From Ananas comosus (lineage: Eukaryota; Streptophyta; Magnoliopsida; Poales; Bromeliaceae): DNA of 64,000 bases. The stretch's first letter is position 1, and each line of letters begins with the position of its first letter. Positions 1-11,691 of this stretch are shown here, one piece after another. A program made the translations under genes and the position numbers. Location: contig NC_033638.1 of NCBI RefSeq assembly GCF_001540865.1, forward strand, positions 2,011,902-2,075,901, written 5' to 3'. Under the pieces are notes generated by a model that was given only the letters and a program-made list of their open reading frames with translations, did no database searches and was not told the origin of the DNA.

Positions 1-81
1 TCGACTATCCTGGACCCAAAAAATTGACGGAATTAGATTTTGAGGCACGATTTTCGAGAAAAAGGGGGTTTATTGGATTTA

Positions 82-130
82 CATATATATATATATGTGT
101 GTGTGTGGGGGGGGGGGGGGGGGGGGGGGG
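82..130. repeat. compound microsatellite (AT)n(GT)n(G)n
   Basis: An AT run (about 82-96) passes into a GT run and then about 24 consecutive G (107-130). Such a G run is prone to sequencing error and could form G-quadruplex structure. Confidence 0.9.
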
Positions 131-469
131 TTTGGAAAATTGGAGAGCGGATGAGTTTCGTCGCAAATCTACGACCAAAGCTGATGAAACAAAATTGTAG
201 ATTTGATGCCCCAGTCGTACTGAACGCGCTTGCGTGATCCGATCGGAAATCCGATGGACGGATCTCCGGGAATCGCGAGATGTTCGCTGAGGGGTCGAAA
301 TTGGCAAAACGAAAAATCTGCGAAAAGCCAAATATTTTATGTACCGTTTTGCGTGATTTCGAACATCAAGGTGCTTGTGCGCAAAATACACGTGCCAGCA
401 GGGACTCAGCTGAAAATAATTAGGTATGGGGTTTTATCTGCAAAAGTGCACATGGTATATTAGTGGCAG

Positions 470-496
470 CTAGGGTTTCTATGCATGAAACCCTAG
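470..496. repeat. perfect 10-bp inverted repeat
   Basis: CTAGGGTTTC and GAAACCCTAG are separated by 7 bases (TATGCAT), giving a perfect hairpin at the border between the AT-rich U3-like part and the GC-rich part of the LTR fragment. The arm contains the plant telo-box-like AAACCCTA, which is common in plant leaders. No further function is visible. Confidence 0.7.
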
Positions 497-797
497 ATCT
501 AGCCGACCCAGCTCCCCAGCTATGCCATAGTCAACATCAGCAAGTCCCTGCCCTTGCTGTGCGCGCACCCTAGCCGTCGGTGAGCGTCCCCGGCCGCCGG
601 AAAAGCTTGGTCGGCCTCTCCTCCATCATCTTCTCTACCTAACCGCCACCCTTCTCGACTTTTTATCTCGAGAAGTCGCCCACACGTGTCGGGCCTCCAT
701 CCCTAGGCCGAGACCGACCTCCGGCACCGTTCCCGCCGGTCCCCCTCCATCCGCGCGCGCTGCCAGTGTCTCTTGGGAGATCCGCGGCCACCCGCAG

Positions 798-1064
798 TGT
801 AACATACCGAAACTCGGTAGAGAATATCGAACTTTGGTCAAATTGACTAAAGTGTGCGAAAGGAATAGTTGGACAAAGTCCATTTATCATTCCAACAATG
901 TTGGAATGGTTAAAGTTGAGTTCCAAGGGAGTTGGAAAGGTTTTAGCGTTGCTCAGCGCGAATTAGAATCGAAACAATGCGAGATTGAGGTTCGGGAGCA
1001 TTTGGGTGTTTCGGTGCGCGTTGGACGCGAAAACGGAACCCGAAAGGCCATGTTGGACCATGGA
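798..1064 (+). mobile_element. LTR fragment, left half, split by the gypsy element at 1065
   Basis: It begins TGTAACATACCGAAACTCGG and tracks the start of the LTR at 59303 for about 180 bp, so it is the U3 start of the same family. It is interrupted at 1064 by a complete gypsy insertion; the rest resumes at 11692. The last five bases ATGGA (1060-1064) are the target duplication. Confidence 0.75.
1060..1064. other. target-site duplication ATGGA (left)
   Basis: Matches ATGGA at 11687-11691 on the far side of the element. Confidence 0.8.
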
Positions 1065-1237
1065 TGTGAGGAAATGAATTCTCGAAATACGAGGATTAGA
1101 CTTCATGCAGAACCAACCAAGGGTCGTGTTGGTGAGCTTTGGAGAAGCCAAAGATATTAAAATCACCAAAAGTGCATTGAAAACGAGTCCACGAGAGCAA
1201 TTGGTGCAAAATCTGCACTGGAGCAAAACTGCTCTCG

Positions 1238-1525
1238 GGGACCGGTCCCTAGCAGGGAGGGACCGGTCCCATCGGCGGATGTTGCGGGGTTGCGTGAGGC
1301 AACCGGTCCCTGGCAGGGAGGGACCGGTTCCCGAACGTGATCCGAGCGAGAAAGCCAGAAATTTGGCTAAGTCCTGAAAATATTGCTCTCGGGGACCGGT
1401 CTCACAGGCAAGGACCGGTCTCCCGAGGACCGGTCTCTCTGGGAGAGACCGGTACCCGAACGCGTGACCCTAGCTGAAGCTCTCGGGGACCGGTCCCAAG
1501 TCGGGGAGACCGGTCCCTCCGCGCG
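1238..1525. repeat. cluster of GACCGGTC palindromes in U3
   Basis: About ten copies of an ACCGGT core, mostly as GGGACCGGTCCC or GAGACCGGTCCC, often paired by CTGGCAGGGAG-like spacers and repeatedly preceded by GCTCTCGGG. They sit just before the pyrimidine-rich leader, where a promoter would be expected. The role is unknown; see findings. Confidence 0.9.
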
Positions 1526-3107
1526 CAGACAGCCCAGTGAGGGCAGTGTACAGAGATGAAAGGTGAGGGGCTTTTATGCAAAATGGCCTTAGTTAGAGGG
1601 GTATACATGGGAGATCACTCTCTCCCTCTCTCAGTTCACTCTCTCTCTCTCCCTCTCACACTCTCTTGCTCTCTCTCTCTCTAGAAAGAAAAGAGAAGAA
1701 GAAGAAGAAGAGGAAAAGAGAAGGAAAAGAAGGAAGAAAAGGAAGGAGAAGAAGAAGGAGATCAACAAAGGGAAGCTTTTGGACCTCTCCTTCATCCTCT
1801 CTTCTCTCTTTGAAGCTACAACAAGAGGTAGGCTTCTAACCCTAGCTATGAAATTTGGGGTTTTTAGGTTTTAGCTCTTTGGATGGGATCAAATGGATCT
1901 CTAGTACCATGAATAGAGGGATTAGAGCTAAAATCTACGGTTTTGAGATGGGTTTAGCTTGATGCTAACCCTAGGGCACCAAAATAGGGTTTTTGGTAAA
2001 GTATGAGATTGATCTCATTTGAGGCCTTGTAAACCCAATTGCTAGGTAACGAAGCGCGGGGGCGAAGTCGGAATTTCGATTCGCCGAGTGGGTCAAGAGC
2101 TATCGGCAAAATAAGCCGATTGGGAATCATTTGGACCAAGAAAATCGAGGCTTCGTCGTAAAGAACGCCGAAGCGCATTTTTAGAGCCTCCGTATACACA
2201 GAAGGTGGGGGGTGTCATCCCGAAACATCCGGGTTTCTTTTTATGTCTAAGTTAATTATATTGATCATATTGTGCTATAGGAATAGTAATTGTACATTTC
2301 CATTTCCTTGCATGCTTTCTCGGTAGTGTAGCGGGGTGAGCTTGACACGTGGACTAGGATAGCATGAGGATTGGGTCTTGTGACATAGAATCCTATAGCG
2401 GCATAAAGAGCCGAACTTAGACATATGATAGCCTAGTAGAGTGGCATTGAACTAGTGTAGTAGAAACACTAAATTGAAACGAGTGGCATGTCAACTAGTA
2501 GAAAACTTACTACAATGACCGAACGAGTGGCATCGAGTCTAGTGTAGTAAACTTGACGTGAACTTAGGGATAGTTGAGATCCCGGCATCTAGGATGCATT
2601 GTATATTGTGCAGCAGAGGCACATTGACCCTAGTAGACAGGGTATCCTCTTGTGAGGATTGGATCATACTCACTAGTCTGTTTTTGCTTGTCGGTGGTCG
2701 CTCCACCGAGGCACGAGTCTCCGGAGTACTTCACTAGGGGCAGACGTAGTTGTCCCGCAGACGGTCTCGGTGTGCGAGTGCAGTTTCTCCTCACCTATGA
2801 GATTGAGAGTGAGTCGAGGGTTTAACCTACGGGTTAACCAAGTAGATTGGGTAATAAACATGAAATGCATAGTAGACTTGCATTATTACCTTGAGTAGAC
2901 ATAGTGTATGTGGTAGTTTACATTACTATGCACCTTTATATACTCATGACATGACATTAGCATGATAGTAATTGTTGCATGCATTATTATCATTGATGGC
3001 ATGATAGAGTAGTTGCAGTTCATTTTCTATCTATCTATATATCTCTCTATCTGTGCCAGCTTAGACCTAGTGGGAAAACCGGCGGCGTCGGCGGCCGAAC
3101 CCACTGG

Positions 3108-3127
3108 GAACTATATTTATATAGTTC
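3108..3127 (+). other. perfect stem-loop before the acceptor-like site
   Basis: GAACTATATTTATATAGTTC pairs 9 bp with a 2-base loop. Directly upstream, AGTGGG (3068-3073) can pair with CCCACT (3100-3105) around a CGGCGGCCG core. The same two hairpins recur at the same place in other LTRs with altered but still pairing bases. Confidence 0.75.
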
Positions 3128-3153
3128 TCACCCCGTGTGGTTTTGGGGTACAG

Positions 3154-3206
3154 GTACGCACAGAGGCCAGTCAAGCGAGGACCGCGGCAAGGGCATAGCG
3201 CCCTAA
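3154..3206 (+). other. conserved short reading frame ending DRGKGIAP-stop (putative 3' exon)
   Basis: After an acceptor-like ACAG (ends 3153), 53 bases read in phase 2 as THRGQSSEDRGKGIAP then TAA. The same ending occurs behind the same kind of acceptor in other LTRs (26111 minus, 33331, 49190, 56951; variants at 17058, 58202 and 61425), with most differences at third codon positions. No convincing upstream exon with an ATG was found, so this is a candidate only. Confidence 0.45.
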
Positions 3207-3617
3207 GTGAGTTTAGCTAGTAGCTTTTTCTTTATGCATTAGAGTACCCTCGTGTACTAGATGATGTTTTGGATAGTTATTAAAGAGCTACTTGTATTTT
3301 GAGGAAAACCTGTATTTACATTTTGGAAGATGGAAATGTAAAATATTCAAATGATGTAAATGTTGAATGGTTGTAATAGTTAGACTATCTCTCTTTATAC
3401 ACTTGTATCTACTTGTGGTTCTTGCTCTTAGATGTATTGCACTTGTGCATCGTGTTGATCATGTATGTTATTTAAGCATTCCCTGGGCGCTTACTTGTAC
3501 ATGATCTGGGTGTTTAGCCTTGGGCGGGCAGGAGAGGTGCTGTCCGTTCGGCGGTCCGTCCGGCGCGCCCGAACTGTGCCAAATTGGTAGTGGATTCAGG
3601 GCGGGGCGTGACAGTGT

Positions 3618-3628
3618 TGGTATCAGAG
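3618..3628 (+). other. primer-binding site, initiator-Met tRNA
   Basis: TGGTATCAGAG lies 4 bases after the LTR end. It is complementary to the 3' end of plant initiator methionine tRNA, the usual primer of gypsy and copia elements. The match ends after 11 bases (then AGATT). Confidence 0.85.
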
Positions 3629-3916
3629 AGATTAAGAGCAAGTAAAGAGAGAGTCTAGGATGGACCTAAGAGACCTTAGGACGGTGAACCCTAGGATTGT
3701 GTAGGTACGTGAGAGAAACGTGAACCTATGTCGGTTGAGGAAGAATCCGATTAGGTCGGATCGAGTATAGATCTCTAGTGTGGCTAGAGATAGATCCGAG
3801 CGGTGTTAGTTCCGAGCTCGAGGAGTTTTTGTTGGCGGCCGACAACACGACGCTAAGAGTTCGAACTAATACACTTATGTACTTCCGCTTATAGCGGAGC
3901 TGAGTCGCGTAATATA

Positions 3917-6535
3917 GTGTATGCGATGGAGTTAAGTGGGTTAATGGCTAACCCAATTGTTGCGTTGCAGGAGATAATGTCCCCAAGACGCTACGTACGT
4001 AGGTCCGTTCCGGCACCATCTCCTGATGTGCCCGAGGAAGCCGGATCTAGTGAGGTACAAGAGTTGCGTGCGCAGGTGTCGGCACTAACCGGCATTGTGC
4101 AGCGCCAAGAAAGTCGATTCGAGCAGCTCCAAGGGCTTATGGAGCGGCATTTTGCGGCGGCAACTGCAGCTGCGACTGAGGGTCGTGATCCGCCCCCGCC
4201 TCCAGCTCGTGCGCCTACGGCGGCTGAGGGTGAGGGCATTGCGGCAGTTCCGGTGGCGGCACGTCCTCCGCCGGCGAGCGTTCCTCCGGCGGCGTCGGGT
4301 TCTACGACACCCGATGCGACGTCATTGGAGGCGGAGAGGGAGCGCGCACTTGCGGCTCTCGAGAAGTTCCGAAGGTTTAATCCACCGACCTTCGAGGGGG
4401 AGAAGGTCGAGCCATGGATGGTTGAGTCGTGGGTGGACTCAATGGAGACCTTGTTCGAGGACCTCTACACCTTGGAGAGGGACAAGGTCTACCTCGCCAC
4501 TCACTGTTTGGAACGAACGGCGAAGGTTTGGTGGAAGCGAATCAAGAGGAACCGAGCTTCCGACCTTCCGCCGTTGACGTGGGAGGAGTTTCGGGGGTTG
4601 TTCTATGTCAACTATTTCCCCGATAGTGAGAAGAAGAAGCTTCAAGAGCAGTTTCGAAAGCTGAAGCAAGGTAGCCGCACGGTGGCGGAATATGAGCGGG
4701 AGTTCTCTCATATCATTGACTGCGTCCCTGACGTAGTGCGGGATGACAAAGATCGAGCCGATTGGTTCGAGCGAGGGCTCCGGGCTGATATCTACCGGGC
4801 GGTGCACATTTTGAAGCTCACTACCTTCGCGGAGGTGCTCGACAGAGCGTTGTGGGCGGAGCAAGAAAACGCTCACATCCGGAAGGAGCGAGAAGCGTTC
4901 GAGAATGACGGTGGTAAGAAGCGGGGCCAAAGTAGTTCGGGAGCTCAAGCCAAGTCAAGGAAGCCCCCGAAGTACCCGCGAACGCAATCCAAGGGCCGCG
5001 GACCGCAGTGGTGCACAATCTGTGGTGGGAACCACGAGCCTAGGACGTGTGATCAACGGGAAGGGAAGTGCTTCACGTGTGGACAGGCGGGCCATATCAG
5101 CCGCCACTGTCCAATGAGGGCTTCGCCTGCCCCTTCGGTCGCGTCGGCTCCGACGACTCCGGCGCACTATGGAGGAGTCCCACCTGCTGTGTCATCGGCT
5201 GGACGTGCGATGGTGCCACGCCAACCTGAGGCGACGAGATCGGCTCCGAGCCGGCGGGTGTTCGCCGCCCAAACTCAAGCCGAGGAACCTGCTGAGGCGG
5301 AGGATCGCCATGTTCTCGCAGGTATGGTTTTAATTAACGGAGTTCGCTCCAGGGCTATGTTTGATACAGGTGCTACACATTCATTCATTAGTAGGTCATT
5401 TGCACGCATGCATGACATAGAACTACAAGAGAGTAAAAGCACTTGGAGGGTATCGGGCCCCGGACGTGATTTTATAGTCCGTATGGAGTGTTCGTCTTGT
5501 CCAGTGCGGTTGGGCGATTGGATAATGCCTATCCGTATGTTGGTGTTCAAGAAGTTAAAAGACTTCGACGTCATTCTAGGGATGGATTGGCTCTCGAAGT
5601 ACTATGCAACTATTCACTGCAGAAGTAAAGTGATTACGTTTCGCGAACCGGGCCAAGAGGAGTTCACCTACCGGGACTGTAGAAGCTCGCGCTTCGCTGC
5701 TATGGTGTCGGCGACGAGGGCGAGGAAGTTGATTAACAGCGGTTGTACGGCCTACTTGGCGACCGTTGTAGAGGCCGAGAGGACGACTCCGGCACTCGAG
5801 GAACTATCTGTGGTCCGAGAGTTTCCTGATGTGTTTCCCGCGGAGTTACCGGGGATGCCACCAGACCGGAAGATCGAGTTCGTGATAGACTTGGTTCCAG
5901 GAACCGCGCCTATCTCGAAGGCTCTGTATCGGATGGCGCCGGAGGAATTGAAGGAATTGCGGGATCAATTATTGGATCTCCTTGATAAAGGGTTTATACG
6001 GCCAAGTGTATCGCCGTGGGGAGCCCCGGTCCTATTTGTGCGAAAGAAGGACGGATCCTTTTGACTCTGCGTAGACTATCGCGAGTTGAATAAAGTTACG
6101 ATCAAGAATAAGTACCCGTTGCCGAGGATTGACGATCTGTTTGATCAGTTGCAAGGGTCTCGGGTTTATTCAAAGATTGATCTACAATCCGGTTATCATC
6201 AACTCAAGATTAAGCCGGAAGATGTGCAAAAGACCGCGTTTCGCACGCGGTATGGACACTATGAATTCACGGTCATGCCGTTTGGGCTTACTAATGCCCC
6301 GGCAGCGTTCATGGACCTAATGAACCGTGTCTTCAAGGAGTACTTGGACCGATTTGTCGTGGTCTTCATAGACGACATCTTAGTCTATTCTCGTAGCGAC
6401 GAGGAACATGCCGAGCATTTGAGAATCGTGCTTCAAGTCCTTCGGGAGGAGAAGCTATATGCTAAGTTTAAGAAATGCGACTTTTGGCTCCGAGAGGTTG
6501 CATTTCTTGGGCATCGTATCTCCGAGGTCGGAGTA
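3917..6535 (+). pseudogene. gypsy gag-protease-RT polyprotein, readable part
   Basis: A continuous frame from 3917 to a TGA at 6062-6064, continuing in the same frame to about 6535. The likely start is ATG 3977 (MSPRR), since retroelement gags commonly start this way, but 3917 is also possible. Order seen: a coiled, Ala/Pro-rich N-terminus; a retrotransposon gag domain (WKR-rich core near 4400-4890); a CCHC knuckle (CFTCGQAGHISRHC, 5069-5110) preceded by a second Cys/His cluster; an aspartic protease with DTG at 5363-5371; and RT with the FIDD catalytic motif at 6365-6376. The single TGA replaces an expected Arg codon just before the conserved LCVDYRELN motif and fits CGA to TGA. Beyond 6535 the frame is lost. 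Confidence 0.85.
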
Positions 6536-8940
6536 TGCTGTCGCAGCCCAAAAAGGTGAGGCTATCAAGGATTTGGCCTCGGCCCTTGACAACCGCCCAG
6601 AAGGTTCGAAAAGAGAGCTTCGTTGTTTAGCGGGTTATTATGACGGTTTGTGGAGGGATTCTCGAAGATCGTTGGTCGCACTTACTCGCTGACTCGAAAG
6701 GCACCAAAGTTCATTTTGAAATGACTGAGGGTGCGACCAGTTCAAGAGTTGAAGGATAGATTAACTTTCGACTCCCGGTGCTGCTACGCGTGCAAGATGA
6801 ATACTTTGTGGTTATACGACCGATCACAATCGTCTTAGGGTGTGTTGCCTAGATGCAGGGCGGGAAGGTGATGCTTAATGCGTCCGCGTCAGCTAAAGAA
6901 CTATGAGAGAGAACACCCTTTCACGGTGGGGAGTGTTAAAAAGCAAGGAGCCTGCTTGGAGAGCACTTAAGTTGCCGCCTATAGTGTTTGCCTCTTGCAA
7001 AGTTGCTGGTGACGGCCAACTGACCGTGTAAGCGCCGATGCTGGCGGTTGCGAGATACTACACGCGACCAAGTAAAGTACTGGAAGAGCAGCTGTTTCAT
7101 TCAGCAAACAAGAGAAGGAGCTGCACATGCGGGCAGGAGAGAACGGTGTTGAGATTGCTAAAGAGACTGTTTTTTGTGGTTGTCACCGGATCAGTGACGA
7201 ATCATCATAGTATGCTGCCAGTGCGCCGGGATATAGAGCAAACATGTGGCCGACGCACTTACAGCAGTCAGGTGAGAATCTTGCTGATGTTGGAGTTACT
7301 AGCATCAGGAGCTCTGCGGGAGCATAGAGATGGAACGATTGGTGGATCTCCGAAGTGGATAGCTCCGCAGAAAGTCCGATTCTATGCTTACGGCTCTCGT
7401 TTGTCCGCAACCGGCTTTGTTTGGAGCAGATCATGATTGCAGAGCCTGCGGACGGCCCGAATAGCGTCAGGCAAAAGAGGTGCGGTGCGAGACAGGAGCA
7501 GTGGTGACCACCGGTGATTTCAGTGTCAGACTGCCCGAGGGTGGCGCTTCGATTTCGAAACCGATTGGTGCGTACCGAAAACACTGATGGAGGTCCGGAT
7601 AGTGTGGATTATCACCTATCAAAGAACGCAAATGCGGACTCTATAGCATTTCACCCGGCAGGACCGGAAGATGTACCCGCGATCCTGAAATGCAGGTCTG
7701 GTGGCCGGGTATGAAGGCTGTGTTGTTCGCTATGTAGCGCAGTCGCTTCAGTGTATCCAGCAAGTCGAAGCTGAGCGCCGGATTTCTCATGCGGGAAAGC
7801 TCCAAAGTCTACCTATTCCCGTTTTGAAATGGGAGAATATCGCTGATGGACCTTCGTGGGTCGATTCCCCCGTTCGACGGGTGGCCACTGAGCGATCTGG
7901 TGAACTTGTGATCGTATGACTAAGTCGGCCGCACTTCCTACCCGATTACACCACCTGGTCGGCGACAGGTTAGTCGCAAGGTGTATCTAATGAAGTTGTG
8001 AGGTTGCACGGGGTTCCAGAAGCGAATTCGTGTCAGATCGAGACCCCGCGTTTACCTGTATCGCACTTTTGGGGAAAAAAGAACGCCTGCAGAAAGCGCT
8101 TAGGCACACGGACTCGATTCACACCGCGTTCATCCTCAGACAGATGGAACAGTCGAAAGGACTATACAAATTCTGAGGATATTTGCGGGCGTGTGTCATT
8201 GACTACAAGGTATTGGCAGACCATTTGATGGATGGCCGAGTATCGCCCTACAACAACAAGTTACCAAAGCTAGCAAATTGGGATGGCAACCGTCGATGGT
8301 CCTATATGGACGGAAGTGCCTCGATCCTCGACTAATATTCATGGACGTGATGTGGGTGAGCATCGCGCATTGGGCCAGACGTATTGCGAGAGCGCGGAAG
8401 AGAAGGTCCGCGTCTTGCTCGGAGAGCTACTTACACGGCACAGGTGATGGCATAAAGAGCTATTGCTGACAAACACGTAGAGATTTGTAATTCGCGTATA
8501 GCGCCCGCGCGTTTTTCTTGACAGTTTTCACCCTATGAGAGGTGTGAAACCTTCGAGTTGCGGGGAAAGCTAAAGGCCCCCCGATATATCGGCCCTTTCG
8601 AAGTGTGGAACGTGTGGGGCGGTAGCATACACAAAACAAATAAAGATCTTCAGTTACCGGCCTGAAGCTCGCGAGAGTGACATGATGCTATTCCACGTTC
8701 TAACCTTTGCAAATCATGTCCACTGACATTCCGGAGCCCTGTGATGTGCATTACGGATACCGGCCGGACTACAGGAAATCTAAGTTAATAGGAGTTCCCG
8801 CGATGATCATTGCTCGGAGAAGTGGCGGAAATGAGAAGTCGTGAGATTCCCTATGTGAAGGTTCGTCGTGACCAATCACCGTTACGATCGTGAGACCACG
8901 TGGGAAACTCGGAGGAAAAGAGTGAAAGGCCACTATAACT
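6536..8940 (+). pseudogene. gypsy RT C-end, RNase H, integrase and chromodomain remnants
   Basis: No long frame survives, but short pieces in changing frames follow the expected order: an LAGYY piece of the RT/RNase H linker (about 6620-6650); the integrase zinc/core approach with HAGKLQSLPIPVLKWENI (about 7785-7845); RLHGVP (8000-8016); a core piece with HFWGKK and, in other frames, the HPQTDG region (about 8060-8150); LYGRKC (8298-8316); the PRYIGPFEV region (about 8578-8603); and a chromodomain-like tail with IPYVKV (about 8847-8864). Frame changes every 30-100 bases by single-base gains and losses. This looks more like uncorrected reads than evolutionary decay. Confidence 0.7.
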
Positions 8941-9035
8941 CATACCTCTTGTTACCGAAATGACAATAAGGTATGAGTTGATTAAGCTTAGTGTGGGGAA
9001 AATGTTTCGTTTCGAGCACAGAACTATCATTTTGT

Positions 9036-9046
9036 AGGAGGGGAGA
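9036..9046 (+). other. polypurine tract of gypsy element 1
   Basis: AGGAGGGGAGA directly precedes the 3' LTR, as required for plus-strand priming. Confidence 0.85.
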
Positions 9047-11686
9047 TGTGAGGCAAAGTGACACTTCTCGCCAATAACAGGATTAACTCATGCAAACCGA
9101 CAAGGTCGTGTTGTGAGCTTTTTGGAGAAGCCAAAGATATTAAAAATCCCAAATGCATTGGAAACGAGTCCACTGAAGCAAATTGTGTGCAAAATCTGCA
9201 CGGACAACAAAACTGCTCTCGGGACCGTTCCTGGCAGGGAGGGATTCGGTCCTATCGTCGGATGTTGCGGCGGTTGCGTGAGGCCAACCGGTCCCTGCAG
9301 GAGGACCGGTCCCGAACGTGATCCGACGCGACGAAAGCCGCAATTTGCTCTACGTCTGAAAATATTTGCTCTCGGGGACCTGGTCTCCACGGCAAGGACT
9401 GCGGTCTCCCAGGACCGGTCTCTCTGGGAGAGACCCCCGGTAGCCAGCGACAGCGGACTCCGAGCTGAAGAAACTCTCGGGGACCGGTTCCAAGTCGGGA
9501 GACCGGTCCCCCCTGCGCCAGCCAGCCCAGTGAGGCAGTGTCACGGAATAAAAGGTTGAGTGGGCTTTTAGTGCAAAATGGCCTTAGTTAGAGGGGTTAT
9601 CACATGGAGAGTCACTCTCCTCCCGTCTCTCAGTTCAACTCTCCTCTCTCTCCCTCTCACACTCTCTGTTGCTCTCTCTCGCTCTAGAAAGAAAAAAGAA
9701 GAAGAAGAAGCAAGAAGAAAAGGAAGGAAAAGAAGGAAGAAAAGGAAGGAGAAAAGAAGGAGATCAACAAAGGGAAGCCTTTTGGACCCTCTCCTTCATC
9801 CTCTGCTTCCTACTTTGAAGCTACAACAAGAGGTAGGTCTTCTACCCTAGCTATGAAATTTGGGTTTTTGGTGTTAGCTCTTTGGGATGGGATCGTAATG
9901 GATCTCTAGTACCATGAAATTTAGGGATTCAGAGCGCTAAACTCTACGGTTTGAGCCTGGGTTAGTTGATGCTCACCCTAGGGCACAAAATAGGATTTTT
10001 GGTAAAGTATGAGATTGATCTCATTGAGGCCTTGTAAACCATTGCTAGTATACGAAGCGCGGCAGGGGGCGAAGTCGGAATTTCGAATTCGCCGAGTGGT
10101 CAAGAGCTATCTGGCAAAATAAGCCGATTGGTGAATCATTTGCACCAAGAAAATCGAGCGGCTTTCGTCGTCAAAGAAAGCGCCGATAGAGCATTTTTTA
10201 GGCCTGCGCGTATAATCATGAAGGTAGGGTGTCATTCCCGAAACATCCGGATTTCTGTTTTAGTCTAAGTTAATTATATTGATCAATATTGTCCTATAGG
10301 AATAGTAATTTACATTTCCCTTTCCTTGCAGCCTTTCTCGGTAGGAGCGGTGAATGCTATGACACGGGACTAGGATAGCATGAGGATTGGGTTTTGTTAC
10401 ATAGAATCTATAGCGGCATAAACGAGCCGAACTTGGACAATATATGCCTAGTATAGTGATTGAACTAGTGTATTAGAAACACTAAATTGAAACGAGTGGC
10501 ATGTCAACTATAGAAAACTTACTACAATTCCGAATCGAGTGGCCATCGAAGTCTAGTGTGTACCACCTTGAGCGTGAACTTTAGGATAGTGAGATCCCGG
10601 CATCTAGATGCATTGTATTATTTGTGCGGCCAGCAGGCCGCACATTGACCTAAGAGACAGTACCTCTTTTGAGGATTGGATCATACTCACTATCTGTTTT
10701 TTGCTTGTCGGTGGTAACGCTCACCGAGCACCAGTCTGCCGCCGAGTACTTCACTAGGGCCAGACGTAGTTGTCTCCGCAGATGGGTGCTCGGTGTGCGA
10801 GTGCAGTTTCTCCCACCTATGAGATTGAGAGTCAGAGTCGAGGGTTTAACCTACGTTAACCAAGTAGATTTGGGTAAGTTAACATAGAAAAGTGCATAGT
10901 AGACTTGCCATTATTACGCTTGAGTAGAGACATAGTGTATGTGTATTTTACTTACTATGGGCACCTTTATAACTCAGTGACATGACCTTAGCATGATTAG
11001 TACATGTTTGCTCATTATTATCTATTGATGGCATGATAGATGTATTGCACCTTGCATTTCTCTATCTATCTATATATGTCTCTATCTGTGCCAGCTTAGA
11101 CCTAGGAAAAACCGCCGGCGTCGGCGGCCGAAACACTCCACTGGGAACTAATATTTATATAGTTCTCACCCCGTGTGTTTGGGTACAGGTACGCACAGAG
11201 GCCAGTCAAGCGGAGGAACCGCGGCCAGGCAATAGCGCCCTAAGTTAGTTTTAGCCTAGTAGCTTTTCCTTTTATTGCATGAGTACCCTCGTGTATCTAT
11301 GATGATGTTTTGATAGTATGTAAAAGCTACTTGATGTGAGGAAAATCTGGTATTTACATTATTTGGGGAAGATAAATGAAAATTAATTCCGAATGATCGC
11401 TAAATTGTCTACGGTGTTTAAAATTTAGATCTATCTCTCTAACCACACCTTGTACTACCTTGTGTTCTTGTCTCTTTAGATGTAGTGCACTTGTGGCATC
11501 GTGTTGATGATTTTTATGTTATTTCAGCCTATTCGCCTAGGCGCACCGTTTAACTTGTACATGGATCTGGGTGTTTTAGTCCTTGGACGGGCAGAGAGGC
11601 TGGTCGTGTCGGTAAGCGGTCGCGTGCCGGTGCGCGCCCGGGGGACTGTGGGCCAAATTGTAGTGATTTCGGGGCGGGGCGTCCAG
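9047..11686 (+). mobile_element. 3' LTR of gypsy element 1 (indel-rich copy)
   Basis: It aligns along its whole length with 1065-3613 but with frequent one-base insertions and deletions. It starts TGTGAGGCAAAGTG and ends in a garbled GGGGCGTCCAG before ATGGA. The palindrome cluster (about 9220-9510), CT tract, leader, hairpin region (11120-11170) and acceptor-like ACAG (about 11186) are all recognisable. Confidence 0.85.
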
Positions 11687-11691
11687 ATGGA
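11687..11691. other. target-site duplication ATGGA (right)
   Basis: Matches 1060-1064. Confidence 0.8.

Larger units (their letters stand above)
1..797 (+). mobile_element. 5' part of a very long gypsy-type LTR (truncated)
   Basis: Non-coding. The stretch around 300-345 (ending in a run like CAAATATTTTATGTA) matches, on the opposite strand, the U3 part of the 4.25 kb solo LTR at 49471-53720 (near 53155-53200). As in that LTR, it is followed by a GC-rich segment (about 497-797). It is cut at 798, where another LTR begins with TGTAACATACC. The window starts inside it, so its true 5' end is not visible. Family assignment rests on my alignment by eye. Confidence 0.5.
1065..3613 (+). mobile_element. 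5' LTR of gypsy element 1 (2549 bp)
   Basis: It starts TGTGAGGAAATG and ends GGGGCGTGACA. In order: U3 start; a cluster of GGGACCGGTCCC palindromes (1238-1525); a CT-rich tract (1615-1682); a purine-rich leader (1684-1790); a splice-donor-like AAGAG/GTAGGC (1828); a long non-coding middle; two hairpins (3068-3127); an acceptor-like ACAG (ends 3153); a conserved short reading frame (3154-3206); and a structured 3' end (3524-3613). Confidence 0.85.
1065..11686 (+). mobile_element. complete Ty3/gypsy (chromovirus/Tekay-like) retrotransposon
   Basis: About 10.6 kb. A 5' LTR (1065-3613), an initiator-Met primer site, gag-protease-RT-RNase H-integrase remnants, a polypurine tract and a 3' LTR (9047-11686) follow in the expected order. 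ATGGA flanks both sides (1060-1064 and 11687-11691), a 5-bp duplication typical of this class. It lies inside an older LTR. The readable half (to about 6535) has one in-frame stop; the rest is riddled with indels that look partly like poor assembly. A chromodomain-like tail near 8845-8930 supports the chromovirus call. Confidence 0.85.

Noticed and set aside
3013..3198. Unspliced frame covering the hairpin region of the first LTR
   Set aside because: Other LTRs are closed by stops in the corresponding frame; only the part after the acceptor-like site keeps a shared frame.
7038..8469. Short frames considered as separate small genes
   Set aside because: They are pieces of the gypsy integrase/RNase H region in shifting frames within the indel-rich tract.
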